Shown here piece after piece: positions 10,111 to 21,326 of a stretch of 64,000 nucleotides of DNA. This DNA is from Ailurus styani (taxonomy: Eukaryota; Chordata; Mammalia; Carnivora; Ailuridae), in the NCBI GenBank assembly GCA_002007465.1, contig LNAC01000136.1, positions 2,330,840 through 2,394,839 on the forward strand, written 5' to 3'. Positions within the stretch are counted from its first letter, which is position 1; each line of letters starts with the position of its first letter. Position numbers and translations under genes: made by a program. Below the pieces are notes generated by a model, which saw only the letters and a program-made list of their open reading frames with translations, searched no databases and was not told the origin of the DNA.

Positions 10111-12140
10111 CACAAGCGAAGAGGGGCCAGGGATGCGTCTGGATGAACTCTAATGTTAAAAAGCCTGACCCTAGAGGATGTACAGGCAAAGGAGCCTGGG
10201 AAGAAGGACTATCAGGACAGGGTGGTGACTTGGAAGCAAAGAATGGAGAAGCATTTTCAAACAGTGAAGAGAAAACACTATGTGATATCCAAGATGGCTT
10301 CAAGCTCCAAAATTTTATTATTCTATACTTTGGAAAATAGGTATGGAATTTTCCATTTTATGATTCTATTCTGAATATCTTTCAGCATGATCAATTCAGA
10401 TAGTCAAGAGAGCCTGACACCTGTATCATGTTTTCACACATGTTATTGTCTGGCCCCTCACACAGTTGAGGAAGAATGAGGAATATGTCCTTCAGGTGTT
10501 TTCAAATAAGGAAACTGAATTTCAGAAAATCAAGTGTTTTGCCTAAGGTTGTAACTAGGAAAGATAATTTGACTTTTTGGCCATTTAATTTTCTTTCTCT
10601 TCAATGTTTCTTCATATAGAATATTATATTAAGTTTCAACCAGTCTCTCTTTAAATTATAAGAAATTCTAAGTGGTTAACATGTCTATGTTTGACTGTAT
10701 TGATCTTTAAAAGCTCACAGCTTACCAATCTTAAAGCTGTCTTGGAGTGTGGCTGAAAATAAATTTTAAAAATTTGACCTCAAGAAATTTACCTGGATTA
10801 AAATAACCATATTTTTCTTGGAGAATAGTCTCTTTCTGTATATATTACAGGTCAGTTCAGTGCTTATATTCTCTTAATTGATCGTCATGGAAACATGTGC
10901 AAGTTTATAAGCTGCTAGACCAAATCTATAGTCGTTACATGGTGAGCTCCCCATTGATGATGTCCACCATCAGTGTAACCAAGTGAAATTTTGACTTACA
11001 GCACTAAATTAGTAGCCAATTTTGAAGTCTATGTCAACTTTTTTTGGTTAATAAAAAAGTAGAACAACTTTTCTTATAGAAACAATGTAAAGGTTGGTAA
11101 TGAAAATGAATGCAACACACATAAAAGTCACCAGTGGTTTAAGAAATAATTCTTTTGACATTAGCCATAATCTGTAAGGGGCATTTCAAGAAACTCTGCT
11201 TAGCAAGGTACTGAAGAGAATAATTTAGTTGAAAGAATAAGTTACTATCTAAATCAAATGTGCATATTGTCTTGGAAGCCAACTTAGTTCATTAAAACAA
11301 AAGAAAAATGAGCTGTAATCTTTTTATTTCAGAAACTGATGATTAAATAAAGCTGTCAAATTTTACTCCGGTACAATATTGTATAGCAATTACTTGGTAT
11401 GTCAACATGTTTTAAAGACTTGTATCTTATTTGCTGAAATTTATTTTTCTTTATTTTTCACTGGGTCTATAAGGTCACCTAATTCTCTTCCTCCAGCCTG
11501 ATAATCCAGAATCTCCATCCACTCTTCCCTTTACCTTCCATTCCAACATGCCCAGCTGCCTTGGAACACTCTACCCTCCCTACACACCCCTTTCAGAATT
11601 TAGCATTACCTTATTATGCTGCCTGCTTCCTTGCTCATCTCTGTTAAGTCATCCCCTCTCCCCCAGACTGTCAATATTTGATGTTATTTGTTTATTTTCT
11701 CAGGAGCTCTTTTTCTCTGATCACCAAACAACACACTTTGCACAAAATCAAAATAAAACAGAAAGGTAAAAATCAGAAACTGATAATGCCCTATAGCTTC
11801 CCCCATATCAGTGACCTCTCTTCTGTAAGTGTAAAAAATGTGTATTTTCTTTTATAAGCATACAGAAGTATTTGTATTTTATATGGCTCTTGGCTATATT
11901 TATTCTTCTGCAAATTACTTTTCCTTAATTGCATCATATGGATTAGTTTTTACATTCTCTATTTCAGTTATAATTTATATAAAACTTTGTTAACAGCTGC
12001 AGTAAACTCTGTTGAATGAATGAACTCAATATAACTCCCATGTTATGCTTATGATATCTGAGAGGGCATATAAGCACATATGATGACATGATAATGACAG
12101 ATCATGTCTGAAAGTCACAGAGTTCAAGGTCAAAGTGAAA
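10111..12140. other. Unique AT-rich sequence; weak MIR trace near 10440-10575
   Basis: No gene seen. AAGGAAACTGAATTTCAGAAAATCAAGTGTTTTGCCTAAGGTT near 10510 resembles the reverse-strand MIR core. A pyrimidine-rich patch at 11480-11700 may be an L2 trace but is too diverged to call. Confidence 0.45.
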
Positions 12141-12360
12141 TAGGGGTCAGCAAAATTTTTTTTAAAAGAACCAGATCATATTTTAGGCTCCGTGGACCAT
12201 ATGATCTTAGTTACAACTCCTTCAGTCTGCTGTTGTGGTGCCAATATAGCCACTGACTATACACAAATGAATGAATGTGGCTGTGTCCCAATAAAACTTT
12301 ATTTACAAAAGCAAGCAGTGGGTCAGATTGCCCCAGAAGCCATAGTTTGCCAGCCCTGAT
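12141..12360 (+). mobile_element. MER5A-type hAT-Charlie element
   Basis: TAGGGGTCAGCAAAATTTT, GAACCAGATCATATTTTAGGCTCCGTGGACCATATG, CAATAAAACTTTATTTACAAAAGCAAGCAG and CATAGTTTGCCAGCCCTGA match MER5A from end to end. Confidence 0.85.
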
Positions 12361-12604
12361 GTAAGTCATTCTTTTTCCTATTGTCAGTCTATTCAGAGTT
12401 CACTTCTGTTGGACTCTTTCTGTTCTCCCTCCTCTTCCTCCTCTCTCATGTTTCTCACAGACTTGTGTACTACTTTGCTGTTTCCAGGGCCCCCAGTTCC
12501 GATGCTAGAATGGTAGATTCGAGCTAAAGTTCTGTTCATAGCTATAAAGTTCTTCAGATTTGCTTAGAGTAAACAAACAATTTCTGTTTCTAATATTGTT
12601 TTTC

Positions 12605-12673
12605 TAAATATTATTTCCTTATAGTATTTACTATCTGGCCCTTTACAGAAAAAGCTTGCCGACCTTTGTTTTA
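12605..12673 (-). mobile_element. MER5-type terminal fragment, inverted
   Basis: TTTACTATCTGGCCCTTTACAGAAAAAGCTTGCCGACC is the reverse complement of the MER5 5' end. Only the terminus is present, about 245 bp from and inverted relative to the larger copy at 12141-12360. Confidence 0.75.
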
Positions 12674-13323
12674 TAAATATCTTTGGAGGCAGAACTGTTC
12701 TAGTCCCACAGAACTCCCTTGCTCCCCTTTTATGGTGGCTTGCACCCCACCCCCGTCACCCCGTCCCTGTTCCCTGGCAACCACTAATTTGTTTTCCATC
12801 TCTATCGATTACAATCCTATCTTCTTTTCATCTTTGCATCCACATGCCTTACTATGAGTGCCTGGCACACACATATTTATTAAATATGTGTTGAATGAAT
12901 GAATGGAAACAATGCTAAACGTTCCTTTTTAAAGTTGAAGACATAAAAAATGGAGTATCTCATATTAAATTTCTGAGTGTTTGAAAATTATGATTAAGGT
13001 TGCAAAATAATTCAAACTACCTATACTAGCATTTTAATATAGCGTTTTCTGAAGATGTAAATGAAGTCCAGAAGTCCACAGAAGAGTGATTAAGATGGGG
13101 TTAGGACGTCACAATGACCTCCTTGGAGGGCTTGCTAATTGTGTTACACAGGAAGTGTGACCCTGGCACTTCACAATGGGTCATTTTTCAGCTCATGCAC
13201 TAATCAGGAAGTGACTTGAAAGGCCCTACCCTTTCCTGTACCTTAGCAGAGACGACTAGAGCAGGCCTCTGAAGACTGATTAGACCAAGTCTGAAAGCCA
13301 TCACTGCTCACTGCCACTTTCAG
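12674..13323. other. Unique sequence; L2/MIR tail trace at 12825-12905
   Basis: GAGTGCCTGGCACACACATATTTATTAAATATGTGTTGAATGAATGAATG resembles the conserved 3' tail of L2 or MIR. The rest shows no gene. Confidence 0.45.
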
Positions 13324-13553
13324 GGGCAAGCCTTCAAGACATCCTCTGGACGAAAGAGTTCTTGGAGGAAACCTCGGATAAGTTAAGAAGTGAGGGGATC
13401 CCTGTGTGTCACGTGCCATACAAACAGCCAAAGCTACACAGAGAACCATTACCTGAACTTAGACATCACAAAAGGAAACTGGAGGACACCAGTGGACCCC
13501 AAATTGGGGCACCCAAGGGCTGTGCAGGCACAGATTTAGATTTTCAGTTTTAG
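13324..13553 (+). other. Candidate terminal coding exon, product unknown
   Basis: Seen: a possible 3' splice site (CTGCCACTTTCAG) ends at 13323, and a frame open from 13284 runs through to a TAG at 13551-13553. Read from 13326 the exon would encode about 75 residues, including the stretches LQDILWTKEFLEETSDKLRS and VCHVPYKQPKLHREPLPELR, with many charged residues and no low-complexity bias. A polyadenylation-like ATTAAA lies at 13875-13880. Inference: it could be the last exon of a small gene whose upstream exons lie elsewhere, or of a noncoding transcript. I recognise no family or domain. The pyrimidine tract is only moderate, and about 90 open codons can occur by chance in a window this long. 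Treat as a candidate only. Confidence 0.25.
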
Positions 13554-14849
13554 ACCTTCAAGTTCCTAAAATTTCAGTAGCTGAAATTGCATGTGAGTTC
13601 CCCAAAACTCTTCTCCCATTTGACATAATAGAAGCATTTCTCCTCATCCATCCACAAAATTCCCTGGGGTGGGAACCTCAAGAGTACCAAGTGAAAGAGG
13701 AGGATCTGTTTGCTATCAGTCAGGCATTGTTGCCTAGGAGGACTTCCTGTCGTACACATTTGCTCTTCCGGGTGAAGCTTGTTCTTGGAAGACTGAGTGG
13801 CTCTGAGGGAAGGTCCCATAAGAGCAAAGCAAAGTGGTGGAAAGTACTGAACACTGAAAACAGCTTACAAAAGCATTAAAATCAAATTTGTTTCAACTCT
13901 TCTCCATACTTATCCTTAGGACATATAATGAGCTGAAAACAACGAGCACCTTCCAATAGCTGAGGCGGGACAGATAGGTTCTCTCTATATTGATTCTCTT
14001 CCACACAACAAATATTTCCTACTACTATGAAAGTTTTCAAGATACAGTGGGTAAAACTTGAATGAAAGTTTTACATAATTTCTTTAAAATCACCAGATGT
14101 TATTTTAGTAGTAATTACTATTTTATCAAAAGTATGTTCTGAAATGTTCACTTCTAATATAGTACACCTTTATTTTACTCTACTCCCCAAACTACTTACT
14201 GTTTCCATTTCCTATGAACAAAACGTATGTTAGCCAATCATCCAATTTTAGCAACATCTGCTCTTTTATTATGTATGTAAGTTTGACTGTAGTGCCTAAT
14301 AAATGGTATTATTTCCAATTTTAAAAATTTGATTCTTATTTAATCACTCCTAAAAGACAAGCAGCAAAATACAGTCACTAAATTCTATGCCGTTTTATCA
14401 TGCTTCTTGCTTTATAAATAAGACAATTTTAGCTATATTTTATATTCTCACTAAGTAGAAAATGAGTAATAGGATATTGATTTATTATCTTAAAAACTTA
14501 TTATAGATGTATTAATTATATTAGGTCTATAGTGATTTAATCTTGAATAACTATGGTAATGTGTTTTCCAAGATATGGTCTATTATTCTTTGTGTATTAA
14601 AAAGCATTCCCTAAAGACCTTAATACTATGCTTACTCCAACTAAAAAACAGGACCACCCTTTTTCTGATGGAAAATAGGCTTTATATGGCTGATGGGTAG
14701 AAAATAAAAGTCAGCCTTCTTAAACAAGTTACATGGCAGAGAATTCCTATAACCTGAATAAGCAAAATCTGTAGCTCCAGGGTTTTGGCAGAGGTATTAT
14801 TTAAAGTTCATGATAAAATAAAAGTATTTTATCAAAAAATAATGCAATT
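13554..14849. other. Unique AT-rich sequence
   Basis: No gene or repeat recognised. The AT-rich stretch 14040-14620 lacks transposon signatures. Confidence 0.5.
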
Positions 14850-15043
14850 GGGTGCCTGGGTGGCTCAGTGGGTTAAAGCCTCTGCCTTTGGCTCAGGTCA
14901 TGATCTCAGGGTCCTGGGATTGAGCTCCATATCGGGCTCCCTGCTCGGCGGGAAGCCTGCTTCCTCCTCTCTTACTGCCTGCCTCTCAGCCTACTTGTGA
15001 TCTCTCTCCCTCTCTGTCAAATAAATAAATGGACTCTTAAAAA
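14850..15043 (+). mobile_element. CAN-SINE
   Basis: Full-length forward copy: GGGTGCCTGGGTGGCTCAGTGGGTTAAAGCCTCTGCC head, CTCCCTGCTCGGCGGGAAGCCTGC middle, and AAATAAATAAATGGACTCTTAAAAAAA tail. Flanks AATAATGCAATT and AATAATAATTCAA resemble each other but are not a clean duplication. Confidence 0.95.
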
Positions 15044-16129
15044 AATAATAATTCAACTGCAAAAGAGTACAAAACTACAGTGTTTTGATTTTTCTCAATT
15101 CTTTCCATAGTTAAACAAGATGGCTTTAATTTGAAGAGTAACAAATACAATTAAAAACAATTTTCAATGTTTGGATGAAGACTCTATTTCCTGAAATATA
15201 GACGGTGAATGGCTAACTCAAATGTCTAAATCATAAATTTTAATGTTTTGCAATTCAGATTTCCAGTTTTTTATATTCCACAAAATTAAAGGAGTCAATT
15301 AAATTGTTAGTTGATACATCAGTTAAAAAAACACTTTTGATGATAGAACATTGTGTGAGTTTTGGTTTATAACAAGGAAGGAGTTCAAAGAATAAAGTGA
15401 CGTTGCTTTAAAAAAAATGTCCATCTCATATAGTTATGTGAACATGGTAAAAAATGGATACAGAATCAATGGCAACCCTTATTTCATTTGGGAATTAAAC
15501 CATTTTTTTTCCATAGATACATGAACTAATTGAGAAAAAACAACCCAATTTATCTCATTGGAGAGCATTTGCATTAAAACTTGATTCCTTGTATATTTAT
15601 TTATTAAAATTTGTAAACTAAAAACGCTGTTTAGATCAAATATTTTAAAATAATAATTATAATGATAACTTATTTCAGCAAGATTTTGATCACATGAAGA
15701 CTTAATTAAGGTCACAGGAAATTAAATCACTTTAAAAATTTAAATATAGTTTATATATGCATTTACATGCACATGTATATGTGTATATGTATATTGCATA
15801 TTTATATATAATTATTATTTTCTTTCAATCGGGATTTTCTAATTCTTCAGTTCTGGGAAATATTTTTGAATTATTCCTTTTACTTCACCTCCATGATGAG
15901 TTTTCTAATTTTCTTACTTTTTCTAATGTTTGAGTTCTGTTCTTTTGCTCCCCCTAAAGGGAGTTTTCCTTAATTTTATCCTTAAGCATTTCTATTTAAT
16001 TTCTGCTATCCTATTTAAAACTTCCAAAAGTCTTTGTTTTGTCCTTTTTGCTTTAATAGTACTTTTTATTTAATGAACCCAAATCCCTTACCTCCCTGAG
16101 CTTAACGATAGGTTGTTTTTTGTTTTTTT
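15044..16129. other. Unique AT-rich sequence
   Basis: No gene seen. A TA/TG simple patch lies at about 15745-15815. The frame at 15479-15715 on the minus strand is AT-driven. Confidence 0.5.
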
Positions 16130-16339
16130 TTAGGATTGTCTTTATTTATTTAGAGAGAGATAGAGTGCACGCAGGTGTGTGAGAGCAGGGGGGAGGGGCA
16201 GAAGGAGGGACAGAGAATCCCAAGCCGACTTCATGCTGGGTGTGAAGTGGGCGCCGGCTGGACCTCAAGACCCTGAGGTCATGACCTGAGCCGAAATCAA
16301 GAGTCAGATGTTTAACCGGCTGAGCCAACGAGGCACCCC
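16130..16339 (-). mobile_element. Older CAN-SINE
   Basis: Reverse copy with TTTATTTATTTAGAGAGAG tail, GGGGGGAGGGGCAGAAGGAGGGACAGAGAATCC body of the older subtype, and AACCGGCTGAGCCAACGAGGCACCCC head. Confidence 0.92.
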
Positions 16340-16926
16340 GTGGTAGCTTATTTCTAAACATTTTCTTCTTCCTGTAGTGTCTGCTTTTTCTAAGGTTTTT
16401 TGTTCTATTTCTGTTTGTTCATTTTGGTCTGTATCGTTCACGGTAGACTCATGTTCCCTACTACAGTAGCCAGTACACGTATGGATTATTGAGTAATGGG
16501 AATCCAAAATGCAATGTGCTATACATGTAAAAAACAGTCTGGACTTGGAGAACTTAGAATGCAAGAAAGGATGGAAATATCTCATTAATAGTTTTATATT
16601 TCTTACATGATGAAATAATATTAGAAATATATTGAAATACAAATACAAATTACTATGTGTTAATATAAATTTAATTATGAATACATAATTATATATAAAA
16701 TATATGCTATATAATAAAAACAAACATAAATTGTATTAATATAAATATAAATAATTATTTTAAAATAATGCATATTAATTTTTTCTTATTGTGGCTACCC
16801 GAGAAGTTTGAGGTGCATATGTAGCTTGTATTATGTATCTAATTGGGAAGTCCTACATTAGGTCCTTTCTCAGATGTCTGGCAAATTTTGGTTTTGTGCA
16901 TGTGTGTGAAGTAGCGTGCTTATGTA
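16340..16926. other. Unique AT-rich sequence
   Basis: Strongly AT-rich at 16590-16780 with repeated AATATAAATATAAAT words. The 139-residue minus-strand frame at 16304-16723 arises from this composition plus the SINE head and is not considered a gene. Confidence 0.5.
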
Positions 16927-17470
16927 CTTATAACAGGTTTATTGAGATATAACTCACATGCCCTAATATACCCTTTAGTAACTTTTAGTATATTCAGAGT
17001 TGTGTAATCATCATCACTATCAAATAATAAAACATTTACATCCACCTAGAAATAAACCCTTTTATCCATTAGTAGTGCACTCCCCACTCCCATATCCCTA
17101 CAGTCCCTGGAAACCATGAATCTACTTTCTTTTTCTATGAAGGCACCTATTCTGTAGATTCCCTATACATGGAATTACACAATATATAGCCTTTTGTGAC
17201 TGGCTTCTCTCACTTTGCATAATGTCTTCAGGGTTCATTCATGTTGTAGCCTGTGTCGTTCCTGCATTCTTGTCTATTACTGAACAATATTCCAGTGTAT
17301 GGATACTACATCTTATGTACCTATTCATTAGTTGATAGATATTTGGGTGGTCCCCACTTTTTTGTTATTATGAATAATGTCGCTGTGAACACCCATGTAC
17401 TAGTATTTGTGAGGACACGAGTCCTCATTTCTCTTGGGCACAGTGCTGGGAGTGTTCGTATTGACAGACT
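16927..17470 (-). mobile_element. Old L1 3' end
   Basis: Reverse-strand L1M tail words in order: AGGTTTATTGAGATATAACTCACATGCC, TCCACCTAGAAATAAACCC, CTTTTTCTATGAAGGCACC, CATGGAATTACACAATATATAGCC, TTCATTCATGTTGTAGCCTG, ACTGAACAATATTCCAGTG and TTATGAATAATGTCGCTGTGAACA. Confidence 0.85.
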
Positions 17471-17772
17471 GAGGCGCTGTCCAGCTTGCTGGACTCTGAG
17501 CATGGGTGTGAGGCTAGCAGAGCGTGGACCTTCCTGTCTGGGGATACGGCTAGAGAGATACATGTCACTATCTCCAGGTTTTCCCTTTGGGCCAGATTTC
17601 ACAGAGAAATGCTCTAGCATCCTGCAGGACTGACTCAGCCTGTCTGATAACTTTCTTGAAACTAACTGGAAGAAGAGGGTTGGGTTTTTCAATATTCGGT
17701 GTGTCAATAATAATTTATCTCTCCTGTTTCTCTACTGTACCTCCACCCTTGACTCTGTTGGGTATCTCCCAG

Positions 17773-18048
17773 TTAGAACCTTTCTGGTTGATGCTCACTG
17801 GGAAGAGGATGGGAGAGGGCTCGTACTGGACTGTGTAGAGTAGGGGAAGGGAACAGAGGCTCTTCCTTCTTAAACAAGCTTTTCTCTGGCTTTTTGTACC
17901 ACCAACCATAGTTCCAGAGGTACTTGGGGCAATCAGTTCCAGTGCCTTCAGTAGGTCTCACGGAAGAAATCAGTTTTCTTTCAGCTTCCCCACTTCCAGC
18001 TGAAGATTTACCATTCTTAGCCGTGCATATCTGCTTTCCAGATTCCAA
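17773..18048 (-). other. Unrecognised minus-strand open frame (91 codons)
   Basis: Seen: an ATG-initiated minus-strand frame beginning MESGKQICTAKNGKSS and containing CPKYLWNYGWWYKKPEKSLF. The composition is balanced and lysine-rich and is unlike the AT-driven frames nearby. The surrounding 17471-18364 matches no repeat I know. No clear splice sites, poly(A) signal or family match is visible. It could be part of an old retrovirus-like or gene-derived insert, or chance. No function is assigned. Confidence 0.15.
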
Positions 18049-18364
18049 AGTTCTGTGAGTGAGGTCTCCTCCCCCATTCTCTTTTGTCCTTGTGGGTGTA
18101 TGCCTTAAAAATCTCTTCTGTGCAATTTTAGATGGTTTTAGGAGGGAATGAAACTAAGTGCATGTAATCAATCAGCCATCTTTATCCCAATGTCTCTGTT
18201 CTGTTCATTTCTCATGTACTGTTTCAAATGCTTTAACATTCCTCAAATTGGCAAACCAAATCATCCTGCAAGACTCTTACATCCTATTGGGGTACCGGTA
18301 ACATGGAAGACGTAATCATTTGCAAAACAACTACTCGTTTGATTTCCCTACTCGAGTGGATGCT

Positions 18365-18465
18365 CCTTGAAAGTAGGGACTGACCTATTTTTCCTTCTCC
18401 CCCCGGCTGTGTAGCACAGTGCCTGGCTCAGCACGAGCCCTCAGTAAATGCTTGCTGAACGTAAC
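18365..18465 (+). mobile_element. L2 3' end
   Basis: CTTGAAAGTAGGGACTGACC then GTGTAGCACAGTGCCTGGCTCAGCACGAGCCCTCAGTAAATGCTTGCTGAA is the conserved L2 3' tail. Confidence 0.7.
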
Positions 18466-18805
18466 TGAGGCAGAAAGGTTGAACAATGGTGTCTTTAGAA
18501 AGGAAAGAAAGAACCAAGTGCTCAAATCACTCATATTCCAGGCAAGGCTTTTGTCCATCCACACTCTGCTTTTATTCATGAAGAGGTTTGTCTATTTAGG
18601 GATTTTCAATTTTGGGATTTTATGGAGGCAAACCAGAGAAGAATTTTATCTGCTCTGTCCACCAACAACAGAGAGTGACAGCGGTCACATGTCTATTGTC
18701 CCTTTGGATGTACAGATAAGTGGATTCAGGAAGAGCCTAGGGAGTCCTTGGATTCAGGAATTTCCTGAACCTAACCTGCTCATGAGCTTGTGGGGTTTTC
18801 TGTAA
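18466..18805. other. Unique noncoding sequence
   Basis: A 128-codon plus-strand frame starts in the L2 tail (18419-18805) and shows no domain or splice support. Confidence 0.45.
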
Positions 18806-18866
18806 TATATATATACACACACAGAACTCTCTATCTTCCTTGATGTCATGTTTTTTTTTTTTTTTT
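18806..18866. repeat. TA/CA dinucleotide patch and poly-T run
   Basis: AATATATATATACACACACAG at 18804-18824 and 16 or so Ts at about 18850-18866. The T run would be a poly(A) tail if the material to its right is a reverse-strand insert. Confidence 0.7.
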
Positions 18867-19325
18867 AAAAGGAATTACCTCTTAAATAACTGCCTTTTTC
18901 CTGCCCTTTGCTATCTGCTGATATCATTCCCCTCAGGTCTTCAGACCAGGCTTCCTTGAGATTAGCTTTCAACTGAGCAAGAGAATAGACAGAGTCTGAT
19001 CTGAGAATGTTGGCTGCCTTGGTCCCCAGACCCTTCCCTGATGCTGCCATTGCTGTTCTCATTCTGCTGCTATTGTCACTGTGCGCAGATTTTCTTGTCT
19101 TTTAGAATAAATCCTCCATGCCAACCACGTGGGTTGGCTTTGGGCCTCCATTTTGCTCTGCACTTGAGCCATATTTTTGCTTGGCTTTCTAAGATTTTGA
19201 TCTACTAAGGCCTGGCCCTTCAGTTTTACATTTGCTTTAATTTCCAGTCTAGGTGTTTCTTCCAATATCCTCACTGGCTTGCTGGAGTGAGTACTGAGTT
19301 CCCTTCTTGTCTGGCCTCTCAGCAC
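18865..19325 (-). other. Two overlapping minus-strand open frames next to a poly-T run
   Basis: Seen: a minus-strand frame at 19325-19059 (88 codons, containing KLKGQALVDQNLRKPSKNMA) overlaps by four bases a second at 19062-18865 (65 codons, containing SVYSLAQLKANLKEAWSEDL). On the minus strand they run toward a poly(A)-like tract at 18866-18850. Inference: this could be a frameshifted processed retrocopy or an unrecognised LTR-type insert. No AATAAA is seen just before the A tract, no target-site duplication of CATGACATCAAGG was found to the right, and no family is recognised. Confidence 0.2.
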
Positions 19326-19410
19326 TGGCTACCCCACTCTGTATCCAGCCTTACTTTTCCCTACTATCAAAACCATTTTTTTTTATCCTGTACATTTTTA
19401 ATTTGCCCAG

Positions 19411-19519
19411 TCATAAGTTGGCAAAGGAGAATGACCTCGTGTTAAATGCTGTGATAAAAGCTCCCTGGGGTGTTGGAAGATATTTGGATACTCTGCGATT
19501 GGAGTTTAAACGCAGACAG
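19411..19519 (+). other. Candidate internal exon, product unknown
   Basis: Seen: a pyrimidine-rich acceptor (TACATTTTTAATTTGCCCAG) ends at 19410. It is followed by 36 open codons, including NDLVLNAVIKAPWGVGRYLD and ending LEFKRRQ, and then CAG|GTATGT at 19519/19520. A second possible donor, AAG|GTGAGC, lies at 19542/19543 and keeps the same frame. As drawn, the exon would begin with the last base of a split codon and end on a codon boundary. No domain or family is recognised. A 109-base open frame between plausible splice sites is expected occasionally by chance. Confidence 0.22.
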
Positions 19520-19542
19520 GTATGTTGGATGCTTTGGAGAAG

Positions 19543-21245
19543 GTGAGCAGGTGGCGGATTAGGGCTGCACCAGACTCAGCAGTAGGCGTAAGCTAAAGAG
19601 AGCACTGCTTCAAGGTATGGAATGGTGCTATATTTGACCCACCTTGTCCAAGCACCTTGGGGGTCCTAAGTCTCTAATGTAAAATAAGGTTGTAAAATAA
19701 AACTAGATTTCAACATTAGTGTGCTCAAGTAACTGTTCTGAAAGAACAACCGGTCCCCACCCCGCCCAACACACCCCCCTTACTTTCCAAACAGGGGCAC
19801 AGGAGGCAGTAAACAGTTTCCCCGACAGCTGAGACTGTGAGTAGCAAAGGTGAAAAAGAGATCAGGGATACCACGTGGGTGGGCATCCCCACAGGGTTCT
19901 GGCCTCAGGAAGAACCCAAACAGGTCACCTTTTGGGATGGAGATTCACCGCCAGGCAGGGCTCCAGGTGACAACAGCAGTGACAGTACAGGTTGCAAGGG
20001 CACCGGGACAAAGGTTAGGTCAGTGATTCCGTGTTAAGGAGCCCCAGGAGAGTCAAGGAAGCACTCCAAGCCAAAGGATTAGAAAACAGCTCAGAGCAAT
20101 GGCAAGAATAGGGCTGGATCATAAGGACAGCAAGGTGCAGGCCCCGGGAAATCACATGTGAGCCACACCTCTCTCTGTGACACTGGCAGCTTGATACGAT
20201 ACAGGGGGAGAGGGGTGCTCCGAGTGCTTGCCCCTTGGAAGATAGGAGGTTATAATCTGGGAGGATTTCGGGATCAACCGTTACTGTGGTCTTAGCCTAT
20301 GGTTCATATGCCGGTAAGGCCTTGGGTAATGCGCACATTATCTGGGAAGCAACATTGCAGGGTGCCAAGTGTTTCATGAGAAATGTAATATTTATGGCTC
20401 ATTGTGGAGCTCTTAATCACTTGCGGACTGACTTTCCCATTTATCACACTTGCAATTTTACATAGCCATTTCCTTTAAATGCAAAAAGAAAACACACACA
20501 CATACCTGCACACATACACAAATGCCTCTTTGAAACGGCTAGAGGCCAACAGGGTAGAAGAGTGTTAAAAATTTGAGAAGGACAATCACAGTCTCCCCGC
20601 AACTGGCCCATGTTGTGAAGAGTCCTGTCTATGTACCGGGCTGCTGTCACCTCCGCTGTCGTGGGAGTGGTATCCCTTTGGCAACTGAAGTTATTGGAGA
20701 AGATGGTAGTCTTGCGTTTATATTGCAACTTGTTTGCAGAGACTGAAAATACTTGTCTGTGACTGTAGAGCTGACTTTATTTTCTATATGAACGCACTGT
20801 CTAAGATACACTGTCGGGGCACAGCATCCCAGATTTTTGTTGAATGACTGAATTGAAAACAACCCGCCCATTTGGCGAATCTTCAGAGCCTGTGGATAGT
20901 TGCAGTCAGTGAAACTTGGAACTGGGGATGGAGGAGGATTGTTGTGTCCAAATCAGAGAGTTAGTTCAGACTCTTGGCAAGAAAGGGTTGAGATGTTACC
21001 CAAAGCAACAAGCAGAGGAAAAAGTTATAAGGATACCAGGTCAAAGAGGTCAACTTCCAGACAAGGAAGACCAGAACCAGGGTGAGGCGCAGAACTGGGA
21101 TTCTCAGAGCAGAACTAGGGGACTGAGTCAGATGGAGATGCTGGTGGCCTTGAACAGGACACCTCCAGGCAGGAGATGTGTCCCCTTGGGCTGGTTACTT
21201 CATCTCCCTGTATCTCAATGTCCTGAATGTACTCCCTATCAACAT
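19543..21245. other. Unique sequence without a supported gene
   Basis: Includes a GC-richer patch at 19740-20200 with a 66-codon frame (19837-20037, starting at GTG), and a possible MIR trace near 21190-21225 (GGCTGGTTACTTCATCTCCCTGTATCTC). No splice structure or family match is seen. Confidence 0.45.
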
Positions 21246-21326
21246 TTTTCACAGAACAAGAAAAAAGTTTTGCATGAAACCACAAAGGACCCCAAATAGC
21301 CAAAGCAATCTTGATAAAGAAAAACA

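Noticed and set aside
16304..16723. 139-codon minus-strand frame
   Set aside because: It starts in AT-rich sequence (Y/I/F/N-rich residues) and ends in the head of a SINE.
19837..20037. 66-codon frame beginning at GTG with a fairly protein-like sequence
   Set aside because: There is no ATG, convincing acceptor or homology that I recognise. It is kept only as part of the unique-sequence entry.
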